DNA of 64,000 bases, from assembly GCF_019655855.1 (NCBI RefSeq), contig NZ_BPFX01000027.1, forward strand, positions 1 through 64,000, read 5' to 3'. The notes beneath the pieces were generated by a model. It ran no database searches. It saw nothing but the letters and a program-made list of their open reading frames with translations, and was not told the origin of the DNA. The position numbers and the translations under genes are program-made. The DNA comes from Pseudomonas paralcaligenes (lineage in GTDB: Bacteria > Pseudomonadota > Gammaproteobacteria > Pseudomonadales > Pseudomonadaceae). This document shows positions 45,269-55,127 of the stretch, piece by piece; the stretch's first letter is position 1; every line of letters begins with the position of its first letter.

Positions 45269-45433
45269 CTACTTCATCCGCTTCGTATCTTCCTCTCCCT
45301 CACGCATCGACTTGCGGAAGCCGCTGATCGCGCTGCCCAGGTCCGAGCCCAGGCTGCGCAGGCGGCTGGTGCCGAACAGCATGGCGACCAGCAGGGCGAT
45401 GATCAGGATTTTCCAGACGCTGAGACCCATCAT
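45269..45433 (-). CDS. tatE: TatA/E-type small subunit at the end of the nos operon
   Basis: 54 residues starting MMGLSVWKILIIALLVAMLFGT (first ATG at 45433, second at 45430). One membrane helix, a short amphipathic helix and a charged tail (GFRKSMREGEEDTKRMK) are the TatA/E pattern. A dedicated Tat component here fits NosZ, a Tat substrate, and P. stutzeri has tatE at the same place after nosL. GAGG lies eight bases before the ATG. It is short and easily overlooked. Confidence 0.8.
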   Translation of the reverse strand: MMGLSVWKILIIALLVAMLFGTSRLRSLGSDLGSAISGFRKSMREGEEDTKRMK

Positions 45434-45463
45434 TTCGCGTACCTCGTTGGGTTGAACGGCGGG

Positions 45464-46018
45464 TCAGTGACCCGCGTTACCGTGGCCATGCGCCGGGGCG
45501 CCGCCATGTTGCAGGTTGGCTGCCTCCTGCAGCAGCGCCTGGTCGATCTCCGCGAAGCGCAGCACGCGGCCGCCATGCTCGGCGGCCAGTTGCTGCGCCT
45601 GCTGCTCGCTGGCGAAGCTGGCCAGCGACGCGCCCATGGCGCCCTTGAGCGAGGTGCCGATCACGTAGTAGGCGCCGGTCGCGTCGATCAGGTGCTCGTC
45701 GTCCGGGTGTTCCCAGACGCTGCGGCCCATGTCGTGCACGTACAGTTTGGCGTCGAGGTGCCGGTTCTCCGGTTGCAGCCACCAGCCGAGCATCTCGGCG
45801 GTGGAGCAGAACTTCTTCACCCCGTTCTTTGCCACGGCCTGGCCCTTGGGCCCGGGGAAGTCGGCGATGACCATGCCGCAGACGTGGCATTCGTCGCTGG
45901 CGTGGAAGGCCACCGGCTCCAGCGACTGCTGGATTTCCTCCTCGCCGCAACCGCCCAGGCCGAAGGCGAGGACGGTGGCGAGCAGCGCCGTTGCGCCGGT
46001 GCGGTACAGGTGGTTCAT
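45464..46018 (-). CDS. nosL: NosL copper chaperone lipoprotein
   Basis: 184 residues. Lipobox LGGC (Cys24). Copper-binding segment CHVCGM at 44-49 with conserved methionines. NosL supplies Cu(I) to NosD/NosZ assembly in the periplasm. The C-terminus is histidine-rich (HGGAPAHGHGNAGH). It is preceded by GAGGAG and separated from nosY by a REPIN. Confidence 0.92.
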   Translation of the reverse strand: MNHLYRTGATALLATVLAFGLGGCGEEEIQQSLEPVAFHASDECHVCGMVIADFPGPKGQAVAKNGVKKFCSTAEMLGWWLQPENRHLDAKLYVHDMGRSVWEHPDDEHLIDATGAYYVIGTSLKGAMGASLASFASEQQAQQLAAEHGGRVLRFAEIDQALLQEAANLQHGGAPAHGHGNAGH

Positions 46019-46071
46019 CGGTTGAGGCTCCTCAAGTCGTTGCAAATGGCGATAGCTGGCGGTGTGGTCTT

Positions 46072-46136
46072 GTGGGAGCGGCCTTGGCCGCGAACGGGGC
46101 TGGCAGAAAAGCTTCGCGGCCAAGGCCGCTCCCACA
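46072..46136. repeat. REPIN between nosY and nosL
   Basis: GTGGGAGCGGCCTTGGCCGCG and the inverted complement, about 22 bases apart. It divides nosDFY from nosL-tatE. Confidence 0.88.
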
Positions 46137-46162
46137 ATTTTCCCCACAGCTCCCACACGTTC

Positions 46163-46987
46163 TCAGGCCGGGCGGCGGCGGAACACGGCGTAGGCCAGCA
46201 GCAGCAAGGCGCCGGCCCAGGCCAGCAGGCACAGCCAGAGCACCGCGCCGGGCACCGGCAGGTCGCTGCCCAGCGCCAGCACGCCCATGGCGCTGCCGTC
46301 GAAGCCGGCCAGGTTGATCAGGCGGTAGATGTCGGTGGGGTTGAGCAGCAGCAACCAGGGCAGCAGCTCGGGGCTGAACTTGCCCTCGCTGAACACCAGC
46401 AGCGCGAGCAGCGCCAGGTCGAACACCAGCACGAAGAGGAACCACACACCCAGGGCCAGGCCGGCGGCGCTGGATTTCTCGCCGACCTTGCCGCTGAGCA
46501 CGTAGGCCAGCGCCAGGAACACCCAGCCGAGCAGGGTCGAGGACAGCATGAAGCGGCCGAAGGCCCAGGCCAGCAGGCCCAGCTCGACGTCGTCGACCAG
46601 CAGGGCGATGGCCAGCGCCGCGCAGCCGAAGCCGAGCAGCACCGCCAGGGCGAGGATCAGGCCGTGGCCGACGAACTTGCCGAGGAGGATCTGCCCGCGC
46701 CCCAGCGGGTAGGTCAGCAGCAGCATCAGGGTGCCGCCCTCGTCCTCGCCGACGATCGCGTCGTAGGCCAGCAGCAGGGCGATCAGTGGCATCAGGAAGG
46801 TGGCCAGGCTGGCCAGGCTGGCGATGGTCGCCGGGATCGAGGTGAAGCCCAGCTGGCCGGACGCCGCCGCGCCGAGCCAGGCGATGCCCACCGCGAGCAC
46901 GGCGAACAGCAGGCTGATGGCCAGCAGCCAGCGGTTGCGCAGGCCATCGGCGAGTTCCTTGCGGGCGATGTTCCACACCTGGTTCAT
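46163..46987 (-). CDS. nosY: NosY, membrane permease of the Nos ABC transporter
   Basis: 274 residues with six membrane helices. ABC-2 permease. [16 protein letters not shown] and [21 protein letters not shown] are family hallmarks. NosDFY drives sulfur delivery and copper-cluster (CuZ) assembly in NosZ. Its ATG overlaps the nosF stop by four bases. Confidence 0.93.
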   Translation of the reverse strand: MNQVWNIARKELADGLRNRWLLAISLLFAVLAVGIAWLGAAASGQLGFTSIPATIASLASLATFLMPLIALLLAYDAIVGEDEGGTLMLLLTYPLGRGQILLGKFVGHGLILALAVLLGFGCAALAIALLVDDVELGLLAWAFGRFMLSSTLLGWVFLALAYVLSGKVGEKSSAAGLALGVWFLFVLVFDLALLALLVFSEGKFSPELLPWLLLLNPTDIYRLINLAGFDGSAMGVLALGSDLPVPGAVLWLCLLAWAGALLLLAYAVFRRRPA

Positions 46988-47910
46988 GCTCTGCCCTCCT
47001 GTGTGCGCACGTCGCCGGCGCGCTCCATGTAGTAGCGGTACAGGTCTTCCAGCGAGGGCTGGTGGATCTCGACGTCTTCCGGCGAGCCCTCGCCGAGCAG
47101 TTGGCGCAGCAGCGGCAGCTTGTGGCCGTTGACCGCCTCCACCTCGACGCTGCGCTCGCCGAGGCTGCGCGCGCTGTGGCCGGCGGCGCTCCAGCGCTGC
47201 AGCCACTGTTCGCTGGCGCCGATGCCGCTGGCGCGGATGCGCACCGGCAGGCCGGCTTCGCGGCGCAGCTCGCCGAGGCTGCCCGCCGCCTGCAGGCGGC
47301 CCCGGGCGAGGATCGCCGCCCGATTGATGTGCGCCTCCACGCCCGGTAGCACGTGGGAGCAGAGGATGATGCTGGCGCCACGTTGGCGCAGGCGGTCGAT
47401 CAACTGGTAGAGGTCCTGGGTGGCGATGGGGTCGAGGCCCACCGTCGGTTCGTCGAGCAGCAGCAGGCGCGGTTCGCCGAGCAGCGCCTGGGCCAGGCCG
47501 AGGCGCTGGCGCATGCCCTTGGAATAGGTCTTCACCCGGCGGTCGACGGCGTGGGCCAGGCCGACCTGTTCCAGCAGTTCGTCCACCTGGCCCGGCGCCG
47601 CGCCCTTGAGCCGGGCGAAGTGGCGGAGGGTCTCGCGGCCGCTGAGCTGCGGGTAGAAGGTGACGTTCTCCGGCAGGTAGCCGAGCTGGCGGCGTACCTG
47701 TGGGTCGTCCGGCGCGTGGCCGAGCACCCGCACCTGCCCCGCGCTGGGCGCGAGCAGGCCGAGGATCAGTTTCATGCTGGTGGTCTTGCCGGCGCCGTTG
47801 TGGCCGAACAGGCCCAGCACCTCGCCTTCGCCGAGGCACAGATGCAGGTCGTGCAGCACGGTCATGCTGCCGTAGCGCTGGCTGACGCCCTGGATTTCGA
47901 CGGCGTTCAT
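46984..47910 (-). CDS. nosF: NosF, ATPase of the Nos ABC transporter
   Basis: 308 residues. Walker [10 protein letters not shown], signature YSKGMRQRL, Walker [14 protein letters not shown] and H-loop SHVLPG are present. It powers NosD/NosY conformational changes that load the N2O reductase CuZ site. It overlaps nosD and nosY by four bases at each end, so the three are translated as one unit. Confidence 0.94.
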   Translation of the reverse strand: MNAVEIQGVSQRYGSMTVLHDLHLCLGEGEVLGLFGHNGAGKTTSMKLILGLLAPSAGQVRVLGHAPDDPQVRRQLGYLPENVTFYPQLSGRETLRHFARLKGAAPGQVDELLEQVGLAHAVDRRVKTYSKGMRQRLGLAQALLGEPRLLLLDEPTVGLDPIATQDLYQLIDRLRQRGASIILCSHVLPGVEAHINRAAILARGRLQAAGSLGELRREAGLPVRIRASGIGASEQWLQRWSAAGHSARSLGERSVEVEAVNGHKLPLLRQLLGEGSPEDVEIHQPSLEDLYRYYMERAGDVRTQEGRA

Positions 47911-49208
47911 GGGGTTGGCTCCTGGTCGGTGGTCGACGGATGCGCAGTGGGCGGGCGCATCAGCGGGTGGCTGTCCTGCACTCCCGGCGCCTTGACCACC
48001 GGGAAGGCGCGCTGCACCCAGCGCAGCACTTCGATGCTCGGGCTGTTCATCAGCAGGCGCACCTGCGGGTAGAGCCAGAGCAGGCGGTCGACGTTGTCGT
48101 TGGGTTCGTAGGCGACGTCGCCCAGGCCGTCGTCGTTGCGGTCCCAGCCCAGGTAGTCGCTCCAGTAGTTGCCGCGGCCGTCCGCCGACCACTCCTGGGT
48201 GCGGCTGGCGACGTACTTGACCTGCTGCCGGTTGCCGACGAAGGCGTTGCCGGCGATGCGGTTGTCCTCCGAGCCGGCGGTCAGGTGGATGCCCAGGGCA
48301 CTGCGCTCGAAGCGGTTGTTCTCGATGCGGTTGAACAGCGAGTTGTAGATGAACAGGGCCTTGCCCTCGCCACCCTGGATCATCGCGTCGCCGCCGGTGT
48401 CGCCGCTCTGCACGTCGCTGACGACGTTGTCGGTGATGGTCGAGTAGGTGATGTAGTTCATCAGGATGCCGTAGTTGCGGTCCTGCTCGGAGCGGTTGCC
48501 GACCACGGTCAGCTTGCGGCTCTGCATCAGGGCGAAGCCGGTGCGGGTGCGGCGGGTGACGTTGCCGATCACGCTGTTGTCGTTGGCGAACATGTAGTGC
48601 ACGCCGTAGCGCAGGTCTTCGAGGACGTTGCCTTCCAGGTGGTTGCCGTGGGAGGTGTCGATGTAGATGCCGTCGCGGCTGTCGCGCACATGGTTGCCGA
48701 CCACCCGCGCGCCCTTGACGGCATAGAGGTGGATGCCGTTGCCGCGGTCCTGCGAGCGCACGCCGGTGTCGCCGACGATGCGGTTGCCGATCAGGCTGAC
48801 GTCCCGGGTGCCATCGACCCAGATGCCGAAGCCGGGGCCTGCGAGGCGGTTGTCGCGGATCGTCGCGCCGCTGGCGCCGGTCTCGACGAACACCGCCGAG
48901 TTCATCTCGGTCAGGTTGCGTCCCCAGTCGAGCACGGTGCAGCCTTCGACGGTCACGCCGGGGGCGCCGATGGTCAGCGCGTTGCCGGCGCCCTGGGCGT
49001 CGAGGGTCGCGCCCGCTTCGCAATGCAGGTGCATGGGGCGGTCGATACGGAAGTTGCCGCGATGCTCGCCGGCGGGCAGTGTCCAGCGCTCGCCGCCGTC
49101 GTGGCGCAGCGGCAGCGCATCGAGCGGCTGCACCTGCGCCATGGCGCTGCCGGCGCCGAGCAGCAGCACGATGCAGGCTTTGGGGGCGTATCTGGGGTGT
49201 CGGATCAC
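47907..49208 (-). CDS. nosD: NosD, periplasmic copper-cluster assembly protein
   Basis: 433 residues. A signal peptide ([14 protein letters not shown]) is followed by a right-handed beta-helix with CASH/parallel beta repeats (segments such as [31 protein letters not shown]). It receives copper from NosL and works with NosFY. The start is a GTG at 49208, with AAGG nine bases upstream; the longer frame upstream runs into REP DNA and is not coding. Confidence 0.9.
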   Translation of the reverse strand: MIRHPRYAPKACIVLLLGAGSAMAQVQPLDALPLRHDGGERWTLPAGEHRGNFRIDRPMHLHCEAGATLDAQGAGNALTIGAPGVTVEGCTVLDWGRNLTEMNSAVFVETGASGATIRDNRLAGPGFGIWVDGTRDVSLIGNRIVGDTGVRSQDRGNGIHLYAVKGARVVGNHVRDSRDGIYIDTSHGNHLEGNVLEDLRYGVHYMFANDNSVIGNVTRRTRTGFALMQSRKLTVVGNRSEQDRNYGILMNYITYSTITDNVVSDVQSGDTGGDAMIQGGEGKALFIYNSLFNRIENNRFERSALGIHLTAGSEDNRIAGNAFVGNRQQVKYVASRTQEWSADGRGNYWSDYLGWDRNDDGLGDVAYEPNDNVDRLLWLYPQVRLLMNSPSIEVLRWVQRAFPVVKAPGVQDSHPLMRPPTAHPSTTDQEPTP

Positions 49209-49274
49209 TGCACTTACCTTCAGTCTGGGAGGCCGCAGGAGCCGCCACTCTGTCCGTAACGGTGTGTTGCTTTC

Positions 49275-49336
49275 GTGGGAGCGGACTTGTCCGCGAATGC
49301 TTGCGGATAAACGTTCGCGGACAAGTCCGCTCCCAC
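49275..49336. repeat. REPIN between nosZ and nosD
   Basis: GTGGGAGCGGACTTGTCCGCG and its inverted complement. It breaks up the 199-base interval, so nosD may have its own promoter or be attenuated. Confidence 0.88.
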
Positions 49337-49407
49337 AGCGATGGGGTCGGCCACTATCGGTTGTGTAGAAACGAGGCCGGGGAAGGCTGGCTCCCCCGGC
49401 CATCGAC

Positions 49408-51312
49408 TCAGGCCGGCTCGACCATCATCCGGCCGACCATTTCCATGTGCAGGGCATGGCAGAACCAGCTGCAGTAGTACCAGTGCAGCCCCGGCTTGTC
49501 GGCGACGAAGGTGATCGACGAGGTTTGCTGCGGGCTGATCTCCATGCTCACGCCGTGGTTGACCATGACGAAGCCGTGGGTCACGTCCTCGATCTGGTCC
49601 ATGTTGGTGATGGTCACGGTGACTTCGTCGCCTTGCTTCACCTTGAACTCGGTGAGGCCGAAGGCTGGCGCCATCGAGGTCATGTAGACGCGCACCTTGT
49701 TGCCTTCGCGGATGACCTTGTTGTCGGTCTCCAGGTTGATGCCGTCCTTCTTCGCCCTGGCTACGGTCGGCGCGAAGAACGGGTCGTTGCGTTCCCAGAT
49801 CTTCTTGGTTTTGATCTGGTCGCGGCGGGCCATGATGCAGTCGTGCGGCTCGGCGTAGGTCGGGCCGTCGTGGACCAGCTTCATCTCGTCGCCGGAGATG
49901 TCGATCAGCTGGTCGTTCTCCGGGTGCAGCGGGCCGGTGGGCAGGAAGCGGTCCTTGGAGAACTTGGACAGCGCCACCAGCCACTTGCCGTCGGCCTCGC
50001 TGGTCTCGCACAGGGTGGCGTGCAGGTGGCCCGGCTGGTAGTGCACGTCGAGCTTCTGCTTGATGTAGTTGACCTTCTCGCCCTTGTAGGCGCGCACCGC
50101 CTCTTCCATGTTCCACTTGACCACCTGGCTGTCGATGAACAGCGTGGTGTAGGCGTTGCCGCGGCCGTCGAAGGTGGTATGCAGCGGGCCGAGGCCCAGC
50201 TCCGGCTCGCCGACCACCACGTCGCGCGGGTCCCCGAGCTTGCCGGCGAACAGGTCGGGCAGCATGTCGATGGCGATCATCGAGCAGGTCGGCGACAGCT
50301 TGCCGTTGGCGATGAAGTACTTGCCGTCCGAGGAGGTGTTGAGGCCGTGGGGGTTCTTCGGCACCGGGATGTAGCGGGTGACCTTGCTGTCCTTGCCGTC
50401 CTTCTTGCGGCCGTCGACCACCGGCACCTTGGAGTCGCCCAGGGTGATGAAGCGGCCGGCCTTGATTTCCGCCTCCACGGCGGGGATGTCGAACACCACC
50501 ACCCAGTCGCGCTCGTTGCGCATCATGCCGCCGAGGTCGAAGGCCTTCTCCGAGTTGTAGCAGGTGGCGGCGGTGAAGCGGCCGGTGTAGTCCATGTCGG
50601 TGTTGTCGAGGTTGCCGTCGACGATGACCTGGAACGCGACTTCCATGGTCTCGGCGTCCACCGCGTTGTACAGGGTGTAGCTGTTCTCGTCCTGCAGGTC
50701 GAAGACCTTGCCGTCATTCGGGTGCGGGATGACGAACTCAGCGTTGCAGAACACGTACTTGGTGTGCGGCACCTTCTGCAGGCGCAGGCCGTGGATGGCC
50801 TGGACGTTGGGGATGGTGACCATCTTGTCGCACTTCATGATGTCCAGGCGGATGCGCGCGACCCGGGTGTTGGCCTTGTCGTTGATGAACAGGTACTTGC
50901 CGTCGTACTTGCCGTCGGTCATGGAGATGTGCGGGTGGTGGCAGTCGCCGTTGTGGAAGCGGGCGCTGTCGCCGAGGATGTGCCTGCTCTCGTTGGTCAG
51001 GCCCCAGCCGCTGGCGGAGTCGACGTTGAACACCGGGATGCGCATCAGCTCGCGCATCGACGGGATGCCCATCACCCGCACCTCGCCCTGGTGGCCGCCG
51101 CTCCAGAAACCGTAGTACTCATCCAGCTCGCCGGGGGCGACGTGGACCTTGTTGGCGCTGTCCTTGACCGCCGCCGCCCAGCTCTCGCGGGTCATCACGC
51201 CGCCGCTCAGGGCGGTGGCCGCGGCCACGGCGCCGGTCACCGCGCTGGCGCCGAGGAAGCCGCGCCGGCTCAGGCCGGCCTTGTCGTCCTTATCCGAATT
51301 CTTGTCGTTCAT
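49408..51312 (-). CDS. nosZ: Nitrous-oxide reductase
   Basis: 634 residues reducing N2O to N2 in the periplasm. A Tat signal (SRRGFLGASAVTGA) begins the precursor. Seven-bladed propeller histidines occur in the N-terminal domain (e.g. HNGDCHHPHISMTDG). The C-terminal CuA site has Cys614, Cys618, His622 and Met625 in CSWFCHALHMEM. This is a complete clade I (Tat-exported) enzyme. nosR precedes it by 54 bases. Confidence 0.96.
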   Translation of the reverse strand: MNDKNSDKDDKAGLSRRGFLGASAVTGAVAAATALSGGVMTRESWAAAVKDSANKVHVAPGELDEYYGFWSGGHQGEVRVMGIPSMRELMRIPVFNVDSASGWGLTNESRHILGDSARFHNGDCHHPHISMTDGKYDGKYLFINDKANTRVARIRLDIMKCDKMVTIPNVQAIHGLRLQKVPHTKYVFCNAEFVIPHPNDGKVFDLQDENSYTLYNAVDAETMEVAFQVIVDGNLDNTDMDYTGRFTAATCYNSEKAFDLGGMMRNERDWVVVFDIPAVEAEIKAGRFITLGDSKVPVVDGRKKDGKDSKVTRYIPVPKNPHGLNTSSDGKYFIANGKLSPTCSMIAIDMLPDLFAGKLGDPRDVVVGEPELGLGPLHTTFDGRGNAYTTLFIDSQVVKWNMEEAVRAYKGEKVNYIKQKLDVHYQPGHLHATLCETSEADGKWLVALSKFSKDRFLPTGPLHPENDQLIDISGDEMKLVHDGPTYAEPHDCIMARRDQIKTKKIWERNDPFFAPTVARAKKDGINLETDNKVIREGNKVRVYMTSMAPAFGLTEFKVKQGDEVTVTITNMDQIEDVTHGFVMVNHGVSMEISPQQTSSITFVADKPGLHWYYCSWFCHALHMEMVGRMMVEPA

Positions 51313-51366
51313 GGGGTTGCTCCTGTTTGGGAAAACACGCCTGCCCGGCGCCTCGCGGCGCCCGGC

Positions 51367-53532
51367 TCAGGTCTCGTTCACCTCGACGGCGGGGATCAGT
51401 TGCGGCTCGGGGGCCCACTTGTTGCGCTTCTTGCGCTTGTTGATCAGCGGCGGGCACTTGTCGTCGTTGTGGTAGGTCATCTGGCAGTCGAGGCAGTAGT
51501 GGCACTCGTTGCCGTTGATCCGCCCGTCCGGGTGGATCGCCTGGATCTCGCACTCCACCGCGCAGAGCTGGCAGGGGTTGCCGCACTCCTTGCGCCGCTT
51601 GAGCCAGTCGAACAGGCGGAACTTGCTGGGGATCGCCAGGGCGGCGCCGAGCGGGCAGATGTAGCGGCAGTACACCTTGCGGGTGAAGACGTTGACCGCC
51701 AGCAGCACCACCACGTAGAGGACGAACCACCACTGGCGGTCGAACCGCAGGGTGATGGCGGTCTTGAACGGCTCCACCTCGGCGGCCCGCTCGGCCAGCA
51801 TCATCGATTCCAGGGACAGGCCGAACAGTGCCAGCAGGATGATGTACTTGATCGCCCACAGCCGCTCGTGCACGGCGAAGGGCAGCTCGTACTGGGGAAT
51901 CCTGATCTTGCGCGCCAGCTCGTTGATCAGCTCCTGCAGCGCGCCGAACGGGCACAGCCAGCCGCAGAACACGCCACGGCCCCAGAGCAGGATGCTGGCG
52001 GCGGTGAACACCCAGAGCACGAAGATGATCGGGTCGGTCAGGAACAGCTCCCAGCGGAAGTCCTGGAACACCGCATGGACGAAGGTCAGCACGTTGACCA
52101 CCGACAGCTGGCCCAGCGCGTACCAGCCGATGAACAGCACGGTGAACAGCAGGTAGCCGCGGCGCAGCCAGTGCAGGAAGCGCGGCCGGCGGGCGAAGCT
52201 GTCCTGCAGGAACAGGATCACCGTGAGCAGGCCGAGGGCGACCAGCAGCACGCCGATCTGGAAGCTCTTCTGGTACCAGATGTTGACCCACACGGGCCGG
52301 TTGGCTTCCTCGATGGCGGCCAGCTCGGCGGCGGTCGGCTGCGGCCGCTCGATGTAGTCCTCGGGAATCTGGTAGGGCAGCTCGAAGCTGGTGAAGATGC
52401 CGGAGACCGGGCCGGTCTGGCGGCGCACCAGCAGCTCCAGGGTCCATGGCGAGCCGGGGTCGAAGGCATGCTGCTGGCGGGCGATGAAGATCGCCATCTC
52501 GAAGAACTCGGGCATGCCCTCGGCGTGCACGTCGGAGAGGCGGATGAAGTCGAGGTCGCGGAAGCTGATGACGTCGCCGAACTGGCGCAGCTGCACCCGA
52601 TCGAAGATGCCGCCGCGCACGTAGCCCGAGCCCTTGAACGAATACTCGCCGTTGCCCAGCACGGCGAAGGCCTGCTCGCCCGGTTCGAGGCCGGCCATCA
52701 GTTCGTCGTACTGGCGCGCGCCGAGCAGGTTGCGGCCGATGGTCGGCGGGTTCAGCGGCGCGACATGGAGGTCGATGAAGGTCTCCTCGCGCCGGTCCGC
52801 CGCCGCCACGTCGATGCCCTCGGCCTCGGTGCCCTTGAAGGCGTCGTCGACCTGGCCGCGGGTCAGGTGCAGGCGGCGGATCGCGCCGTTGCCGGTCAGC
52901 TCGTTCCAGCCCGCCTCGTCGAACAGCTCGTCGCGCACCCGCGACGGGCGCGGGCGTATGCTGGCGCCCGCCTCGATCAGCCCCAGGTCGACCGCCACCG
53001 CGTGTGCCGCGCGCATGATGATCTCGTTGATCACCATGACCGTCACGGTTGCGCCGGTCACCGCGTCCACGGTCACCGCGTCGGGGTCGTTGGAACGCCC
53101 GACCACCACCCGCTGGCTGGCCTTGACGCCGCTGTAGTTGGCGTTGAAGGCGTGGATCTTCTGTTCGGGAATGCCGATCAGCACGATCGGCTCGTGGTGT
53201 TCGAGCATGTAGGCGTCGCGGATCACACCCTGCGGGTCGAGGAGCACCAGCATGTTGATCGGCTTGCCGGAGTAGGCGGGGATGTCGGTGACGTGGATGC
53301 TCTGGAAGGCGTAGCCGAGAACCTCGTCGCCGTGGCGCAGCGTGCGCACCTGGTACTGGCCCTCCGGCTCGGAGACGCTGTCGGCGGCGGGGAAGACCTG
53401 CTCGATGCGCTGCCGTTCGACCTCGTAGTCCCTGGCCTGCGCGGGTGGCACGGCCGCCATCAGGGCCAGCAGCACGACGAGCCCTTGCCCCCAGGAGCGC
53501 AACGCGCCGGCGATGGAAAACTGGGGCTTCAT
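51367..53532 (-). CDS. nosR: NosR, membrane iron-sulfur flavoprotein
   Basis: 721 residues. Signal sequence, periplasmic FMN-binding domain with the flavinylation threonine in VTGATVTVM, six membrane helices with the CxxxCP motifs FCGWLCPFG and CRYICPLG, and a C-terminal domain with CQLCAVEC and CHYCLDCQ [4Fe-4S] clusters. It provides electrons for NosZ and promotes nosZ expression. Start MKPQFSIAGALRS; the longer upstream frame crosses REP sequence. A Dnr box is 64 bases upstream. Confidence 0.94.
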   Translation of the reverse strand: MKPQFSIAGALRSWGQGLVVLLALMAAVPPAQARDYEVERQRIEQVFPAADSVSEPEGQYQVRTLRHGDEVLGYAFQSIHVTDIPAYSGKPINMLVLLDPQGVIRDAYMLEHHEPIVLIGIPEQKIHAFNANYSGVKASQRVVVGRSNDPDAVTVDAVTGATVTVMVINEIIMRAAHAVAVDLGLIEAGASIRPRPSRVRDELFDEAGWNELTGNGAIRRLHLTRGQVDDAFKGTEAEGIDVAAADRREETFIDLHVAPLNPPTIGRNLLGARQYDELMAGLEPGEQAFAVLGNGEYSFKGSGYVRGGIFDRVQLRQFGDVISFRDLDFIRLSDVHAEGMPEFFEMAIFIARQQHAFDPGSPWTLELLVRRQTGPVSGIFTSFELPYQIPEDYIERPQPTAAELAAIEEANRPVWVNIWYQKSFQIGVLLVALGLLTVILFLQDSFARRPRFLHWLRRGYLLFTVLFIGWYALGQLSVVNVLTFVHAVFQDFRWELFLTDPIIFVLWVFTAASILLWGRGVFCGWLCPFGALQELINELARKIRIPQYELPFAVHERLWAIKYIILLALFGLSLESMMLAERAAEVEPFKTAITLRFDRQWWFVLYVVVLLAVNVFTRKVYCRYICPLGAALAIPSKFRLFDWLKRRKECGNPCQLCAVECEIQAIHPDGRINGNECHYCLDCQMTYHNDDKCPPLINKRKKRNKWAPEPQLIPAVEVNET

Positions 53533-53595
53533 CAGGCTACCTGCTCGCACTGCTCTATTGCGGTGCATGGTAGGTAAGGCGCTCTGCCGGTCTCC

Positions 53596-53609
53596 TTGAC
53601 CGCAATCAA
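53596..53609. promoter_or_regulatory. Dnr/Anr-type box upstream of nosR
   Basis: TTGAC-CGCA-ATCAA on the plus strand, equal to TTGAT-N4-GTCAA on the nosR strand, 64 bases before the nosR start. It fits the TTGAT-N4-ATCAA consensus with one base difference. It lies in the 321-base gap 53533-53853, which otherwise holds only a REPIN. Confidence 0.75.
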
Positions 53610-53676
53610 GTTCGCCCTGTCCCGACTGGGTGCCGGGCTCCGCAGACTCCTGCCTGTGTAAGAGTGGCTTTACTTT

Positions 53677-53757
53677 GTGGGAGCGGCCTTGGCCGCGATG
53701 CTTTTCTGCTAGCCCTATTCGCGGCCAAGGCCGCTCCCACAAGGGCCGCTCCCACAA
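53677..53757. repeat. REPIN plus extra half-copy upstream of nosR
   Basis: GTGGGAGCGGCCTTGGCCGCG and inverted complement, followed by a second CCGCTCCCACAAGGG tail duplicated in tandem at 53746-53757. Confidence 0.85.
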
Positions 53758-53853
53758 GGGTTGTTCCTACGCAAACGGGGCAACCGACCCTGCGGCCGGT
53801 TGCCCCGTTCGTTCACAGGCGGGCCGGTTCGCCACCGGCCCGCGTCGTCGTCC

Positions 53854-54168
53854 TTACTGCAGGGTCAGCACCCACTCGGCGAGGATCCTGGCCTCTTCGT
53901 CGCTCACCGGGTTTGGCGGCATCGGCATCGCGCCCCAGACCCCGGTGCTGCCGTTCTTGATGTGTCCGGCCAGGGTCTCCACCGCGCCTTCGACGCCGGC
54001 GTTCTTCGCCGCCACGTCCTTCAGGGCTGGGCCGACCAGCTTGGTCTGCACGCTGTGGCAGGCGCCGCAGGGCTTGCTCTTGAACAGCTCCTCACCGGAG
54101 GCGGCGTGGGCAGCGGGCAGGCTCGCCATCGCCACCAGGGCGACCAGCGGAATCAGCGCTTTCTTCAT
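53854..54168 (-). CDS. nirM: Cytochrome c551 (NirM-like)
   Basis: 104 residues. Signal peptide ([17 protein letters not shown]), one heme motif CGACH and the distal methionine in [10 protein letters not shown]. Sequence and length are close to c551 of Pseudomonas nirM. It is a donor to nitrite and NO reductases. It is unusual that this nirS-linked carrier sits in a nirK cluster. The start MKKALIPL has GAGGA eight bases upstream. A Dnr box lies between it and norQ. Confidence 0.9.
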   Translation of the reverse strand: MKKALIPLVALVAMASLPAAHAASGEELFKSKPCGACHSVQTKLVGPALKDVAAKNAGVEGAVETLAGHIKNGSTGVWGAMPMPPNPVSDEEARILAEWVLTLQ

Positions 54169-54251
54169 GATCATTTCCTCATCGTATGTGGCCCGCCGGG
54201 GCTGGCGCGTTGTTTGGGATCGATCATATACAGGGGCATCTGCTGATCCGC

Positions 54252-54265
54252 TTGACCGCAATCAA
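54252..54265. promoter_or_regulatory. Dnr/Anr-type box between the c551 gene and norQ
   Basis: TTGAC-CGCA-ATCAA. It is identical in its core and N4 spacer to the box at 53596-53609. It could serve both the divergent c551 gene (start at 54168) and norQ (start at 54348). Confidence 0.75.
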
Positions 54266-54347
54266 GTCCGCCGCGCGTAGCGCTTGAGAGCCCGCGTCGC
54301 GGGCCGTTAGCGTGCATCCCAGGCCATAACGGAAAACTGGAGGAGTC

Positions 54348-55127
54348 ATGCAGAGCGCGCCGTTCTATCAGGTACAGGGCGACGAACAGTTGCTGTTCGA
54401 GCAGGCCTGGCAGCAGCGCATGCCGGTGCTGATCAAGGGCCCCACCGGCTGCGGCAAGACCCGTTTCGTCCAGCACATGGCGCAGCGCCTGCAGCTGCCG
54501 CTGTACACCGTGGCCTGCCACGACGACCTCAGCGCCGCCGACCTGGTCGGCCGCCACCTGATCGGCAGCGAGGGCACCTGGTGGCAGGACGGCCCGCTGA
54601 CCCGCGCGGTGCGCGAGGGCGGCATCTGCTACCTCGACGAGGTGGTCGAGGCGCGCCAGGACACCGTGGTGGTGCTCCACCCGCTGGCCGACGACCGCCG
54701 CGAGCTGTACCTGGAGCGCACCGGCGAGACCCTGCGCGCGCCGCCGGGCTTCATGCTGGTGGTGTCCTACAACCCCGGCTACAAGAACCTGCTCAAGGGC
54801 ATGAAGCCGAGCACCCGCCAGCGCTTCGTGGCGCTGCGCTTCGACTACCCGGGCGCGGAGGAGGAATGCCGCATCGTCGCCCGCGAGGCGCAGGTGGGCG
54901 AAGCGCTGGCGCGGCGCCTGGTCGCCCTCGGCCAGGACATCCGCCGCCTGGAACAGCACGACCTGGAAGAGGTGGCCTCGACCCGCCTGCTGATCTACGC
55001 CGCGCGCCTGATCCACGCCGGCATGGCGCCGCGCGCGGCCTGCCGCGCCTGCCTGGCCGAGCCGCTGTCGGACGACGCGCAGACCGTCGCCGCGCTGATG
55101 GACCTGGTCGATGTCCATCTCGGTTGA
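54348..55127 (+). CDS. norQ: NorQ/NirQ AAA+ ATPase (MoxR family)
   Basis: 259 residues. Walker A GPTGCGKT (31-38), Walker B CYLDEVVEA and sensor residues in PPGFMLVVSYNPGYKN. MoxR-type chaperone that works with the VWA protein NorD to assemble/activate the NO reductase NorCB. It starts a norQEF run, overlapping norE by 17 bases. Confidence 0.93.
   Translation: MQSAPFYQVQGDEQLLFEQAWQQRMPVLIKGPTGCGKTRFVQHMAQRLQLPLYTVACHDDLSAADLVGRHLIGSEGTWWQDGPLTRAVREGGICYLDEVVEARQDTVVVLHPLADDRRELYLERTGETLRAPPGFMLVVSYNPGYKNLLKGMKPSTRQRFVALRFDYPGAEEECRIVAREAQVGEALARRLVALGQDIRRLEQHDLEEVASTRLLIYAARLIHAGMAPRAACRACLAEPLSDDAQTVAALMDLVDVHLG

Noticed and set aside
49447..53577. 1376-codon plus-strand frame across nosZ and nosR
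   Set aside because: Runs antisense to two verified nos genes, has repetitive composition and no ribosome site; a product of high G+C.
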